From NCBI RefSeq assembly GCF_021390495.1, contig NZ_JAJEJP010000001.1, positions 744,001-808,000 of the forward strand: DNA of 64,000 nt, given 5' to 3'. The position numbers and the translations under genes were made by a program. The notes beneath the pieces are model-generated. The model saw only the letters and a list, made by a program, of their open reading frames with translations. It was not told the origin of the DNA and searched no databases. This document shows positions 33,067 through 41,998 of this stretch, piece by piece. Every line of letters starts with the position of its first letter. Position 1 is the first letter of the stretch. This stretch comes from Paraburkholderia sp. ZP32-5. GTDB taxonomy: Bacteria > Pseudomonadota > Gammaproteobacteria > Burkholderiales > Burkholderiaceae.

Positions 33067-35269
33067 TCCTTGAAGGCCAAGCGAAGGAAAAGTCGTCGGC
33101 AGTCAGCGTCAGATTGGGGGAATAGCACGGATCGTTCATCAACAGATGCCCCCAGCGTTGCCTGACCAATTCGGATTCCTGGTTGAAGCGGCTAATTTTT
33201 TCCGGCGTGTCCTCGGCGCCGCGGGTTGCCGATTCGTGATGATAAAGCTCGGCGTATGGCGTCCACACATTGCGGTACCCGGCTTGCCGGACCCGAAGGC
33301 AAAAATCAATGTCGTTGTAGGCAACGTGTAATTGTTCGTCGAGGCCGCCGACTTCCTTGTAGATCGACTGACGGATCAGCAGGCACGCGGCGGTCACCGC
33401 GCACATCGCGTTGCGCAGGCGCGCGCGCGCGAAGTAGCCGGGATGGGTGTTCGGGAAATGCTTGTGCGCATGGCTCGCGATGCCGCCGACGCCGAGCACC
33501 ACGCCGCCGTGCTGGATCGTGTCGTCCGGATACAGCAGCTTCGCGCCCACCGCGCCGACGTTCGGCTGCAGCGCGACCGACACCATCTCTTCGAGCCAGT
33601 CGGCGTTGATCACTTCGATGTCGTTGTTCATCAGGCAGACGAAGTCCGCCGTGCTCGCGAGCGCGACGCCATTGTTCAGCGCCGAGTAGTTGAACGGCGA
33701 ATCGTCACGCACGACGCGGATGCGCCGGTCTTTTTGCAGCCGCTCGAATAGCTCGTGGGTGGCCTGCTCGACCGAGCCGTTGTCGATGATCGTGATGCGA
33801 AAGTTCGGGTAGCTCGATTTGCGCAGCACCGATTCCACGCATTGCTCGACGAGGCCGGCGGAATCGCGCGTCGGAATGATGATCTCGACCGACGGCAGCA
33901 CTTCGGGTAGCTCGTACACGACCTTGTTGAACGCATCGGTGCCGGGTGCGTGTTCGGTATGCGCGTTGATCCGGTTGCGCGCGAGGTGTTCGTCTAGCGC
34001 GCGCATCGCCGCGGTATGCGCATACGGCTTTGCCTCGTGGCCGGCCGCGGTGCTTTCCGGGATCATGCGCCAGTGGTACAGCGCGCGCGGCACGTGATAC
34101 ACGGTGTGATGACCGGCGCGGTCGATCACGCGCAACGCGAGGTCGTAATCCTGCGAGCCTTCAAAGCTGGCTCGGAAGCCGCCGACTTCTTTCACAGTCG
34201 ACGTGCGGTACACGCCGAAATGCGAAATCATGTTCTGGCTCAGGAACAGGTCGTAGTTGAAGTCGCATTTGAAGTACGGGTCCGAGCGCACGCCGTCGAT
34301 CGAAATCTTGTCTTCGTCGCTATAGATCACCGCCGCGTCGGGATGCGCGTTGATCATTTCGGCGACGCAGTACAGCGCGAGCGGATGCAACTCGTCGTCG
34401 TGATCGAGCAGGCCGATGAATTCGCCGATGGCCAGTTCCAATGCCGTGTTGCTCGATGCGCTGATATGGCCGTTCGTCGTGCGGTACGCGACCTTGATGC
34501 GCGGATCTTTCGCGGCGTAGCTATCGAGCACCTCTTTCACTTCGGGGTTCGTCGAGCAGTCGTCGGCGATACAGAATTCCCAGTTCTCGTAGACCTGCGC
34601 GACGACCGAATCGATCGCGATGCGCAGCCATTTCGCCGGCGTGTTGTAGGTCGGCATGACGATGCTGATCAGCGGCTGCAGCGCCCACTGCTGCGAGCGC
34701 GCGCGCAATTCGGGGTACAGCGCCGCGGGCGGTTCGTGCCGCTCGATCCATTCCTGGTACGTGTGGCCGGCACTCGGCACCGGCGCGGGTTGCGCACCGC
34801 CGCGCCACGACGCCATGCGGCGCGCGCGTTCGAGCAGTTCCTGCGGACAGTCGCTGTCCGCGATCAGTTCGACGTTGAAGCCGTTCACCGAGAACAACCC
34901 CGAGCGGGCGATCGGGTCGACCCGCAACGGCCCGACGAGCGGCGGAAACGCGACCACCTGATCCACTTTGCCTTCAGCGCCGACCGTGAGCCCGATCGTC
35001 GCGTGCTCCGACATGCCCGCGCCCGCGTCGAAATAGATCATGCATGGCGATGCCGGCATGTCCTCCTTCAACAGTTCGAACGAAATGCGCGCGGCGCGCC
35101 CCGAGAGTTCTTCCCAACCGGTGAGTTCGAACTGTGGATCGCCATTGATCGCCTTCCACGCAAACTCAGGATTCGAGGACGCCTCGACGTTGTTCAGCGG
35201 ACGAAGTTCGAAGCGCTTCACGGGGTTCTTCACGGATTTCGTCACAGGTTTCTTCACGGGGTTCGTCAT
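33050..35269 (-). CDS. tandem GT2 glycosyltransferase (two GT-A domains)
   Basis: A 739-residue protein. Residues 1-200 are an unassigned N-terminal domain. The first GT2 domain has LISIVMPTYNTP, the ADDCST motif and GLLDHDDELHP (DxD-type) ; the second starts EIIIPTRDSAGLVEQC and has IDNGSVEQ, LMNNDIEVI and CLLIRQS. Both domains keep acidic nucleotide-binding motifs, so it may add two linkages, as in other double-domain polymerising transferases. The N-terminus is encoded by four 12-bp repeats. Its start overlaps the upstream stop by four bases and its end overlaps the repeat-containing glycosyltransferase. Confidence 0.87.
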   Translation of the reverse strand: MTNPVKKPVTKSVKNPVKRFELRPLNNVEASSNPEFAWKAINGDPQFELTGWEELSGRAARISFELLKEDMPASPCMIYFDAGAGMSEHATIGLTVGAEGKVDQVVAFPPLVGPLRVDPIARSGLFSVNGFNVELIADSDCPQELLERARRMASWRGGAQPAPVPSAGHTYQEWIERHEPPAALYPELRARSQQWALQPLISIVMPTYNTPAKWLRIAIDSVVAQVYENWEFCIADDCSTNPEVKEVLDSYAAKDPRIKVAYRTTNGHISASSNTALELAIGEFIGLLDHDDELHPLALYCVAEMINAHPDAAVIYSDEDKISIDGVRSDPYFKCDFNYDLFLSQNMISHFGVYRTSTVKEVGGFRASFEGSQDYDLALRVIDRAGHHTVYHVPRALYHWRMIPESTAAGHEAKPYAHTAAMRALDEHLARNRINAHTEHAPGTDAFNKVVYELPEVLPSVEIIIPTRDSAGLVEQCVESVLRKSSYPNFRITIIDNGSVEQATHELFERLQKDRRIRVVRDDSPFNYSALNNGVALASTADFVCLMNNDIEVINADWLEEMVSVALQPNVGAVGAKLLYPDDTIQHGGVVLGVGGIASHAHKHFPNTHPGYFARARLRNAMCAVTAACLLIRQSIYKEVGGLDEQLHVAYNDIDFCLRVRQAGYRNVWTPYAELYHHESATRGAEDTPEKISRFNQESELVRQRWGHLLMNDPCYSPNLTLTADDFSFAWPSRIGNLA
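35219..35266 (-). repeat. four 12-bp in-frame repeats at a gene start
   Basis: Directly after the ATG of the double-GT2 gene, four 12-base units with the common frame (A)A/C-GAA-nnCC-GTG encode TNPV, KKPV, TKSV and KNPV. The peptide is basic and low-complexity, unlike the rest of the protein. Confidence 0.65.
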
Positions 35270-36237
35270 TTATTCAGCAGGGAATCGTAGAGCGCTTTCA
35301 GCGGAGACAGCACGGCTTGCCAGCTCAGGTCGCGCGCGTTGCCATCGGCGCTGCCGCGCGGTTGCGCGAGCGCTTCGCGAATCGCGTGGACGATGCTGTC
35401 GACATCGAACGGATCGAGGTACGCGACATGCCGCGCGAAGTACTCTTCGGTCGAGCCGACCCGGGTCACGGCGATGCGCGCGCCCGCCGCATGCGCTTCG
35501 AGCGCGGCAAGGCCGGGTGTCTCCAGCGTGCTTGGCAGCACGAACGCTTCGCAGGCGGCGTAGGCCGAGCGCAGCAGCGGCGAATCGTGAGCGAGCGTGC
35601 CTGCGTAGACGACCTGTTCGCCGCCTTCGGCGAAGCATGCCTTCGCATATTCGGGATCGCGCTGATGGCCGATCAGCACGAGCTTGAGTTCCGGGAACGA
35701 CTTCATTGCCTTCACGAGCGCGAGCTGGTTCTTGCGCGGCTCGATATTGCCGACGTTCAGGATGAAGCGATCCGCGATGCCGAATTCGCGGCGGAACAGT
35801 TCAGGCGCGACCGGCTCGTAGAAGCTCTGTTCGACGCCATTGAGCACGCTGACGAATTTCTCGCGCGGCAGATCGAAGACGCGCGCGAGCGTATCGCACT
35901 CGATCTCCGAGTTGGCGACCACGCGGTCGGCCAGCGAAAACTGATGATGGATTTCGCCGATCGGATAGAGATGCCTGGTTTCTTCGGTGACCCACAGGCT
36001 CGACGACACGACGAGCGGCAAGCCTAGTTGCTTGACGAAGTTGCACAGGTGCACCGAGCCGCCGACGCACGAGAAGAAATGCACGACATCGTGTTCCAGA
36101 AAGCGCGGCTTCCATGGATCGAACAGCGTGACGTCCACGCCATGCGCGGGCAGATGCCTGTGATAAGCCAGCAGCTGGATCTCTCCGCCGCCGGGCGTAT
36201 GGAAAGCCATCGGGTAAGTGGCGAACAGCACTTTCAT
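35266..36237 (-). CDS. glycosyltransferase family 4
   Basis: A 323-residue GT-B protein and first gene of the 36237-29138 operon. N-terminal VLFATYPMAFHTPGGGEIQ has the GGGE loop. The donor domain has FILNVGNIEPRKNQLALVKA, LVLIGHQRDPEYA and LPSTLETPGLAALEAHAAGARI, where the conserved glutamates sit. It begins with ATG 36237. The downstream gene overlaps by four bases. It looks like a paralogue of the 25508 glycosyltransferase. Confidence 0.87.
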   Translation of the reverse strand: MKVLFATYPMAFHTPGGGEIQLLAYHRHLPAHGVDVTLFDPWKPRFLEHDVVHFFSCVGGSVHLCNFVKQLGLPLVVSSSLWVTEETRHLYPIGEIHHQFSLADRVVANSEIECDTLARVFDLPREKFVSVLNGVEQSFYEPVAPELFRREFGIADRFILNVGNIEPRKNQLALVKAMKSFPELKLVLIGHQRDPEYAKACFAEGGEQVVYAGTLAHDSPLLRSAYAACEAFVLPSTLETPGLAALEAHAAGARIAVTRVGSTEEYFARHVAYLDPFDVDSIVHAIREALAQPRGSADGNARDLSWQAVLSPLKALYDSLLNK

Positions 36238-36895
36238 AGGCGGGGCCCTAATGGCTCAGACAAATTGTTTTCTCCAGACCAGCACGTTTTATTCCACATA
36301 TCGACGGTTTCGGACACCCTGTCTCCGTGATCCAGGCCGAATGAACCGGCGCTGCGCGAGCCGCCCAGGGGGCGGCCGGTGCAGCGAGGGCGGAGCATTC
36401 ACATGGAGGTGTGCCGCGCCGTCGCGCGGCGATCAGGCGTTGGTTCGTCGGCGCGCGGGCGATTGCCTGTTCGCGCGGCCTTGGGACAGGCCTGATCGTG
36501 CTGTTGTCGAGCACGTTTGGATCGATACCACGAATTCCACATGCGCGAAAATGTTTGAGTTGTTACGAAGTGTACGAATTGCGCGCCAGCGAGGGCACGT
36601 CCGTTTTATTATCACGGCCCGGGCGTGAGCCGCGTGTGCGGTGCCGCCCAGTGGCCGATGCCATTTATTCTAGCGCCCGGCTGCCGGCCCGCGAATAGGG
36701 CCGCGACGGGTTGGCGCCCGCATACAATACGGTCCCAGCCAGACTTCCCGAGAAAGCACCGTCGATGCCAGATTGTATCGTGTCTCATCCGCCTTTCCCG
36801 CCCTGTCCGGGTAGGGTTGGTCCTGGCGGTGCCAGTATCGGTTCGTCGATCCAATCGCATCGCGCGGACCTCGCCGCGTGTTCTGGAGCACGCCG
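36238..36895. promoter_or_regulatory. divergent non-coding region
   Basis: 658 bases between the divergent operons 36237 (-) and 36896 (+), with no credible gene. It includes a short GC-rich hairpin (GCCGCCC/GGGCGGC, 36360-36376) and an isolated TACAAT at 36723-36728 without a good -35 partner. It is expected to hold promoters for both operons. Confidence 0.4.
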
Positions 36896-37855
36896 ATGAG
36901 CCTGCAGGTTCTGGTCACCGGCGCCAATGGCTTCGTCGGCAAAGCGGTGTCGCGCGCGCTGCTGCGGCGCGGCGACAGCGTGCTCGGCGCGGTGCGGCAA
37001 GTGCATAGCGCCGCCGAGGGCGTGCGCGAATGGCTGCTCGATGTCGACGACTTCGCGGGCATCGAGCAACGCTGGCCGGTCGGCGTCGGTTGCGATGCGG
37101 CGATCCACCTCGCCGCGCGGGTCCACGTGATGCATGAGAGCGTCAGCGATCCGCTTGCCGCCTATCGCGCAACCAACGTCGACGGCGCATTGCGCGTCGC
37201 CGCCGCGGCACGCGGCGCGGGCGCGCGCCGCTTCGTGTTCGTGAGCAGCATCAAGGCGATGGCGGAGGCGGGCCCGGGTCGTCCGATCGGCGAAGCGGAC
37301 ACGCCGGCGCCGGTCGATCCGTACGGCATCTCGAAACTGGAAGCGGAGCGCGCGTTGTTCGACTATGGCCGCGCGTCGGGTCTCGAGATCGTGGTGGTGC
37401 GCCCGCCGCTCGTCTACGGGCCGGGCGTGCGCGCGAATTTTCTGCAGTTGATGAACGCGATCGCCAAGGGTGTTCCGCTGCCGCTCGGCGCGATCAAGGC
37501 GCGCCGCAGCCTTGTGTTCGTCGACAACCTTGCCGATGCGCTCGTGCATTGCGCGACCGATCCGCGCGCGGCTGGCGAGACCTTTCACGTGACGGATGGG
37601 CGCGATCTCAGCTTGCCGGAACTCGTGCGCGCGCTTGCCATGCAACTGCATGCGCCGGCGCGGCTCGTGCCGGTGCCGGCCGGCGTGCTGCGGATGGCCG
37701 GCCGCCTGAGCGGGCGCTCGGCGCAGATCGACCGGCTGATCGGCGAGTTGCGCGTCGACAGTTCGCGTATTCGCGAACGTCTCGGCTGGGTGCCGCCATA
37801 CACGGTCGAGCATGGCTTGCTCGAGACCGCCGCGTGGTATCGCGCCACGCATTGA
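36896..37855 (+). CDS. NAD-dependent sugar epimerase/reductase (WbpV/WbiG-like)
   Basis: A 319-residue extended SDR: LVTGANGFVGKAV is the Rossmann motif, FVSSIKAM the Ser region and YGISK the YxxxK pair. The type and the position just before WbpL- and WbpM-like genes match enzymes that reduce or epimerise UDP-4-keto-6-deoxy-GlcNAc, for example to UDP-QuiNAc, for use by the initiating transferase. ATG 36896 has GGAG nine bases upstream; a GTG at 36878 is possible. A 95-base gap separates it from the next gene. Confidence 0.82.
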   Translation: MSLQVLVTGANGFVGKAVSRALLRRGDSVLGAVRQVHSAAEGVREWLLDVDDFAGIEQRWPVGVGCDAAIHLAARVHVMHESVSDPLAAYRATNVDGALRVAAAARGAGARRFVFVSSIKAMAEAGPGRPIGEADTPAPVDPYGISKLEAERALFDYGRASGLEIVVVRPPLVYGPGVRANFLQLMNAIAKGVPLPLGAIKARRSLVFVDNLADALVHCATDPRAAGETFHVTDGRDLSLPELVRALAMQLHAPARLVPVPAGVLRMAGRLSGRSAQIDRLIGELRVDSSRIRERLGWVPPYTVEHGLLETAAWYRATH

Positions 37856-37950
37856 GCCTTGGCTCGAACCCGATCTGAATTTGCGTTGGAGCCGCATTGA
37901 ATCGCCGTTGGAAAGCAGCAAACCTCGCAGCTAACTCATAAAACCTATCG

Positions 37951-38973
37951 ATGCCACCCGCTTCGCATTCCGACTTTTCCATCGTTGCCCTGCTGCCATG
38001 GGGCGTCGCCGCGCTGGCCGCATGCGCCGCGATCCTGTGGGCGCTGCTGCGCAGCGGTCTCGCGTGGCGCCTCGCGACCGATATCCCCAACGACCGCTCG
38101 CTGCACACCCGCCCGACGCCGCGCGTCGGCGGCTGGGGCATCGTGCCGGTCACGGTGGTGCTGATCGGGCTCGCGGCGCCGTCGCTGTGGCTGCCCGCGC
38201 TGGCCGCCGCGCTGCTCGCCGCGCTGTCGCAGATCGACGACCGCCGCGGCTTGCCGGCGCGCGTGCGCTTCGGCGGTCACGCGGCGGCGGTCGCGGCGCT
38301 CGTCGCGGTCTATCCGGCCGACGTCCCGTGGTGGGCGCTCCCGTGCATGGCGGTTTTACTCGTGTGGCTGGTCAATCTCTACAACTTCATGGATGGTTCG
38401 GACGGCCTCGCGGGCGGCATGGCGCTGTTCGGTTTCGGCGGCTATGCGCTGGCCGCGTCGGTGTCGCTCCGTCCGGATGCGGCGCTCGCGGCAGCGAGCC
38501 TGATCGTCGCGGGCGCGGCGGCGGGCTTTCTGCTGTTCAACTTTCATCCAGCGCGCATTTTTCTCGGTGATGCCGGCTCGATTCCGCTCGGTTTTCTCGC
38601 TGGTGCGCTCGGCTATTGGGGCTGGCGCGAGGGCGTCTGGCCGGTGTGGTTTCCGGCGCTGTGCTTCGCGCCATTTATCGGCGATGCCTCGGTGACGCTT
38701 GTTAAGCGCTTGCTGCGTGGCGAAAAATTTTGGCAGGCGCACCGGGAACACTACTATCAAAGACTGGTGCAGTCCGGATTGGGACACGCATCGACCGCGT
38801 GGATTTGGTATTTGTTCATGGCGGTAGGCATAATGCTTGCTATTTGCGCGCTACAGTTCGCTCTCCTGTATCAATGGCTGGCGGTCGCGGGATGGGCTGC
38901 CGTGCTGGTCGTCGCAGGGCTGTGCATTGACCGCCGCTGGCGGCGCCATATGTCCCATTCCGGGCAAACCTGA
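37951..38973 (+). CDS. wbpL: WbpL-type undecaprenyl-phosphate sugar-1-phosphate transferase
   Basis: A 340-residue polytopic membrane protein of the MraY/WecA superfamily that starts a lipid-linked glycan by moving a HexNAc-1-phosphate onto undecaprenyl phosphate. Motifs seen in order: QIDDRRGLP (DDxx), LYNFMDGSDGLAGG, ARIFLGDAGSIPLG and QAHREHYYQRLVQ, as in P. aeruginosa WbpL and Burkholderia WbiH. About ten membrane segments. It lies between the epimerase/reductase and the WbpM-like gene, an arrangement that supplies its own UDP-6-deoxy-HexNAc substrate. Confidence 0.9.
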   Translation: MPPASHSDFSIVALLPWGVAALAACAAILWALLRSGLAWRLATDIPNDRSLHTRPTPRVGGWGIVPVTVVLIGLAAPSLWLPALAAALLAALSQIDDRRGLPARVRFGGHAAAVAALVAVYPADVPWWALPCMAVLLVWLVNLYNFMDGSDGLAGGMALFGFGGYALAASVSLRPDAALAAASLIVAGAAAGFLLFNFHPARIFLGDAGSIPLGFLAGALGYWGWREGVWPVWFPALCFAPFIGDASVTLVKRLLRGEKFWQAHREHYYQRLVQSGLGHASTAWIWYLFMAVGIMLAICALQFALLYQWLAVAGWAAVLVVAGLCIDRRWRRHMSHSGQT

Positions 38974-38984
38974 GGTTCTGCGCA

Positions 38985-40865
38985 ATGAAAACATTCAAAG
39001 CCAGATGGCTTTCGTTTAGTGCGTTTGCGTTCGACCTATGCGCGGTAGCCTTGGCCTGGCTGCTGGCCTACGTGATCCGCTTCAACGGGCCGGTGCCCGC
39101 GCCGTTCTGGTCGAGCGGCTTGCATGCGCTCGTCTGGGTGCTGGTGATCTACGCGGTGATGTTCCGCAGCTACGGGCTCTACCGCGGCATGTGGGTGTTC
39201 GCGAGCCTGCCCGATCTCGTGCGCATCGCGAAGGCGATCGCCGTCGGCGCGCTCGTCGTGATGATTGCGTCGGCGCTGTTGCAGCCCGCGCCGATCGTGC
39301 CGCGCTCGGTGCTGATCGTGTCGCCGATGCTGCTGTTCCTGACGATGGGCGGTTCGCGTGCGCTCTATCGCGCGGCCAAGGAGTTCTATCGCTATGGCGG
39401 TCTGGTCGGGCAAGGCAAGCCGGTGCTGGTGCTCGGCGCCGGCAATGCCGGCGCGAACCTCGTGCGCGAGCTGAAACGTTCGGGCCAATGGCGTCTCGTC
39501 GGCCTGCTCGACGACGATCCGATCAAGCAGGGCCGCGAAATCTACGGCTACCGCGTACTCGGCTCGATCAGCGATCTGCAGAAAATCAGCGCCGATCTGA
39601 AGGTCGAGCACGCGATCATCGCGGTGCCGTCGGCGTCGGTCGAAGCGCATCGGCGGATCGCGACGCTATGCGTGCGCGCCGGCGTCCGGGCGATGACGCT
39701 GCCCGCGCTCACGCAGCTCACACAAGGCCAGGCGTTCCTGTCGCGGGTTCGCCAGATCGATCTCGAAGACCTGCTCGGCCGCGACCCGGTCACGATCGAT
39801 ACCGAACACGTCGAGGCGCTGCTAAAGAACCGCGTCGTGATGGTGACGGGCGCGGGCGGCTCGATCGGCTCGGAGCTGTGCCGGCAGATCTTGCGCTTCG
39901 GCCCGGTGCAACTGGTCGCATTCGATATCTCCGAGTTCTCGATCTACCGGCTCAACGAAGAGTTGCGCGACAAGTATCCGGAAGTGTCGGTGGTGCCGAT
40001 CATCGGCGACGTGAAGGATTCGCTGCTGCTCGATCAGGTGATGGCGCGCTATTGCCCGCACATCGTGTTTCATGCGGCGGCCTACAAGCACGTGCCGCTG
40101 ATGGAAGAGATCAACACGTGGCAGGCGGTGCGCAACAACGTGCTCGGCACGTACCGCGTCGCGCGCTCGGCGATCCGTCACGAGGTCGCGCACTTCGTGC
40201 TGATCTCGACCGACAAGGCCGTCAACCCGACCAACGTGATGGGCGCGAGCAAGCGGCTCGCCGAGATGGCGTGCTCGGCGCTGCAGCAGCAGGGCGCGCG
40301 GCGCACGCAGTTCGAGACGGTGCGCTTCGGCAACGTGCTCGGCAGCGCCGGCAGCGTGATTCCGAAGTTCCAGGAGCAGATTGCGCGCGGCGGGCCGGTC
40401 ACGGTCACGCATCCTGAGATCACGCGCTTTTTCATGACGATTCCGGAGGCCTCGCAATTGGTGTTGCAGGCATCGAGCATGGGGCGCGGCGGCGAGATCT
40501 TCATTCTCGACATGGGCAAGCCGGTGCGTATCGCCGATCTCGCGCACGATCTGATTCGCCTGTACGGCTTTACCGAGGAACAGATTCGCGTTGTGTTCAC
40601 CGGCCTGCGGCCCGGCGAAAAACTCTACGAAGAGCTACTCGCGGACGACGAAACGACCACGCGCACGCCGCATCCGAAGCTGCGTATCGCACAGGCGCGC
40701 GAGGTCCCCGACAGCCTGATCGACAATCTGCTGCCGTGGCTGATGCAGCATCGCGTACCGTCCGACGATGAAGTGCGCCGCGACCTGCGGCGCTGGGTGT
40801 CCGAGTATCAGCCGGCGACCGCAACCACGCTGCGCAGCGTGAGCCCGGTGCCAAGGGCGTCGTAA
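38985..40865 (+). CDS. wbpM: WbpM/CapD-type UDP-HexNAc 4,6-dehydratase
   Basis: A 626-residue inner-membrane enzyme. About four N-terminal membrane helices are followed by a CoA-binding-like domain (VLVLGAGNAGANLVREL) and a C-terminal SDR domain with VMVTGAGGSIGSELCRQI, STDKAVNPTNVMGASKR and RFGNVLGSAGSVIP. The MGASK segment has Met in place of the usual catalytic Tyr, as in WbpM. It makes UDP-4-keto-6-deoxy-HexNAc for the adjacent epimerase and WbpL. Starts 11 bases after wbpL. In Burkholderia O-antigen clusters the same trio is called wbiG-wbiH-wbiI. Confidence 0.93.
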   Translation: MKTFKARWLSFSAFAFDLCAVALAWLLAYVIRFNGPVPAPFWSSGLHALVWVLVIYAVMFRSYGLYRGMWVFASLPDLVRIAKAIAVGALVVMIASALLQPAPIVPRSVLIVSPMLLFLTMGGSRALYRAAKEFYRYGGLVGQGKPVLVLGAGNAGANLVRELKRSGQWRLVGLLDDDPIKQGREIYGYRVLGSISDLQKISADLKVEHAIIAVPSASVEAHRRIATLCVRAGVRAMTLPALTQLTQGQAFLSRVRQIDLEDLLGRDPVTIDTEHVEALLKNRVVMVTGAGGSIGSELCRQILRFGPVQLVAFDISEFSIYRLNEELRDKYPEVSVVPIIGDVKDSLLLDQVMARYCPHIVFHAAAYKHVPLMEEINTWQAVRNNVLGTYRVARSAIRHEVAHFVLISTDKAVNPTNVMGASKRLAEMACSALQQQGARRTQFETVRFGNVLGSAGSVIPKFQEQIARGGPVTVTHPEITRFFMTIPEASQLVLQASSMGRGGEIFILDMGKPVRIADLAHDLIRLYGFTEEQIRVVFTGLRPGEKLYEELLADDETTTRTPHPKLRIAQAREVPDSLIDNLLPWLMQHRVPSDDEVRRDLRRWVSEYQPATATTLRSVSPVPRAS

Positions 40866-40952
40866 AGGGTAATGGCAAGCGCTGATAACGCGCTTGCCTC
40901 TCGGACCTTGAATCCGGCATCCGCGCGTAAGCATCCGCGCGCAACGCGCGTT

Positions 40953-41648
40953 TTACAGATGCTTGAGCAGACCGCCCGCCACCTTGCGCAGTTCGTCGAA
41001 CTGCGTGACCAGTTCAACGCACAGAATGAAGCCAAGCGTCGCGGCGGGCGCGGGGCAGCGTTCGATCCATCGAAGCAGCGGAACCGAGTAGCGCACGCGG
41101 ATCGCGTCGCGCGTCATCAACACGGTGATCACGACGCCGACCGCGGCGCCCACCAGCAAGTCGGTCGGATAGTGAAAGCCGAGATAGGCGCGCGGCAGGC
41201 AAACCACGAGCAGCGTATAGATGATTGCCAGCGCACCGATGCCGCGCCACACGATGAAGATGCCAGTCGCGATCGCCATCCATAGCATCGCGTGGTCGCT
41301 CGGGAAAGAACTCCAGTTGGTCAGCGCGGCGTCGTGGGTCGACGTCGTCGCAAACTGCAGATGCAGTTCGGGGTTATAGATCGGCCGCACTCTGAACGGC
41401 AGCACGTGAGTCAACAGCCTTCCGACGAAGAGCGCCACGAGGCCGCTCGCAAACGTGGCGAGAACGATTTGCCGCCGCCACGCGAGGCGCGGATGCGGCT
41501 GAAACCAGATCCACAAGAGAATAGGAACGAGTATTAATCCCTTGAATGAGTAGAGGTCGGCGACGACCTCGATGGATTTGGTGACAAACGGGCCGAAGTG
41601 AATGTGGGACAGATACGTTTCGATGGATGAATCGAAGATGTTCATCAT
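40953..41648 (-). CDS. PAP2-type phosphatase, integral membrane
   Basis: A 231-residue protein with about five membrane helices and the PAP2 triad: VLPFRVRP, SSFPSDHAM and RAYLGFHYPTD, giving the Lys/Arg, His and Arg-His-Asp active-site set (first motif slightly atypical, lacking the usual Lys). Likely recycles undecaprenyl pyrophosphate or dephosphorylates a lipid-linked intermediate in the membrane. Two adjacent ATGs (41648, 41645) are possible starts; a GTG at 41687 would lengthen it. It ends 87 bases from wbpM, convergently. Confidence 0.82.
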   Translation of the reverse strand: MMNIFDSSIETYLSHIHFGPFVTKSIEVVADLYSFKGLILVPILLWIWFQPHPRLAWRRQIVLATFASGLVALFVGRLLTHVLPFRVRPIYNPELHLQFATTSTHDAALTNWSSFPSDHAMLWMAIATGIFIVWRGIGALAIIYTLLVVCLPRAYLGFHYPTDLLVGAAVGVVITVLMTRDAIRVRYSVPLLRWIERCPAPAATLGFILCVELVTQFDELRKVAGGLLKHL

Positions 41649-41998
41649 TCTGTCATTTAATTGGAGTAATGCCACGCAGGGTAGCACGACCTCATGGTCG
41701 CGCTACACGTTCTAGTGTCTGTTTCCGCACGGCATTTTTTACTGCAAGTTTTGTTGGTTTTGAGCGGCTGGCAATCTCTACTGCGCAACTTTAAATTCCG
41801 CTCTCGGATGCCTTTGGGGCTTGTCGGCTTCGCTAAGATTGCGTCAGGTTGCGTGGCGCAACGACGGTGCCGCAGGTATCGGAAGGCATCGCCTGGATGC
41901 CGCCATGCGAGGCCGGAACAGGTGGTGAAACAGCAAGAAAAAAGGCGCCTCGGGCGCCTTTTTCCATGGTCTTGCGTGGTCGCAGCAGCCTGCTGCCG
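41649..41998. other. non-coding gap with terminator
   Basis: 350 bases between two - strand genes. A terminator at 41938-41964 ends the WecA-like gene; the remainder should carry the PAP2 gene promoter, but no convincing -35/-10 pair was found. Confidence 0.4.
41938..41964 (-). terminator. Rho-independent terminator
   Basis: AAGGCGCC (41942-41949), loop TCG, GGCGCCTT (41953-41960), flanked by an A run on one side and a T run on the other. The - strand copy ends in a run of six T and follows the WecA-like gene by about 35 bases; it would also work on the + strand. Confidence 0.85.

Noticed and set aside
31012..33165. 717-codon open frame opposite the repeat-containing glycosyltransferase
   Set aside because: Arginine- and glutamine-rich shadow of the real gene; its apparent repetition mirrors the 207-bp repeats on the other strand.
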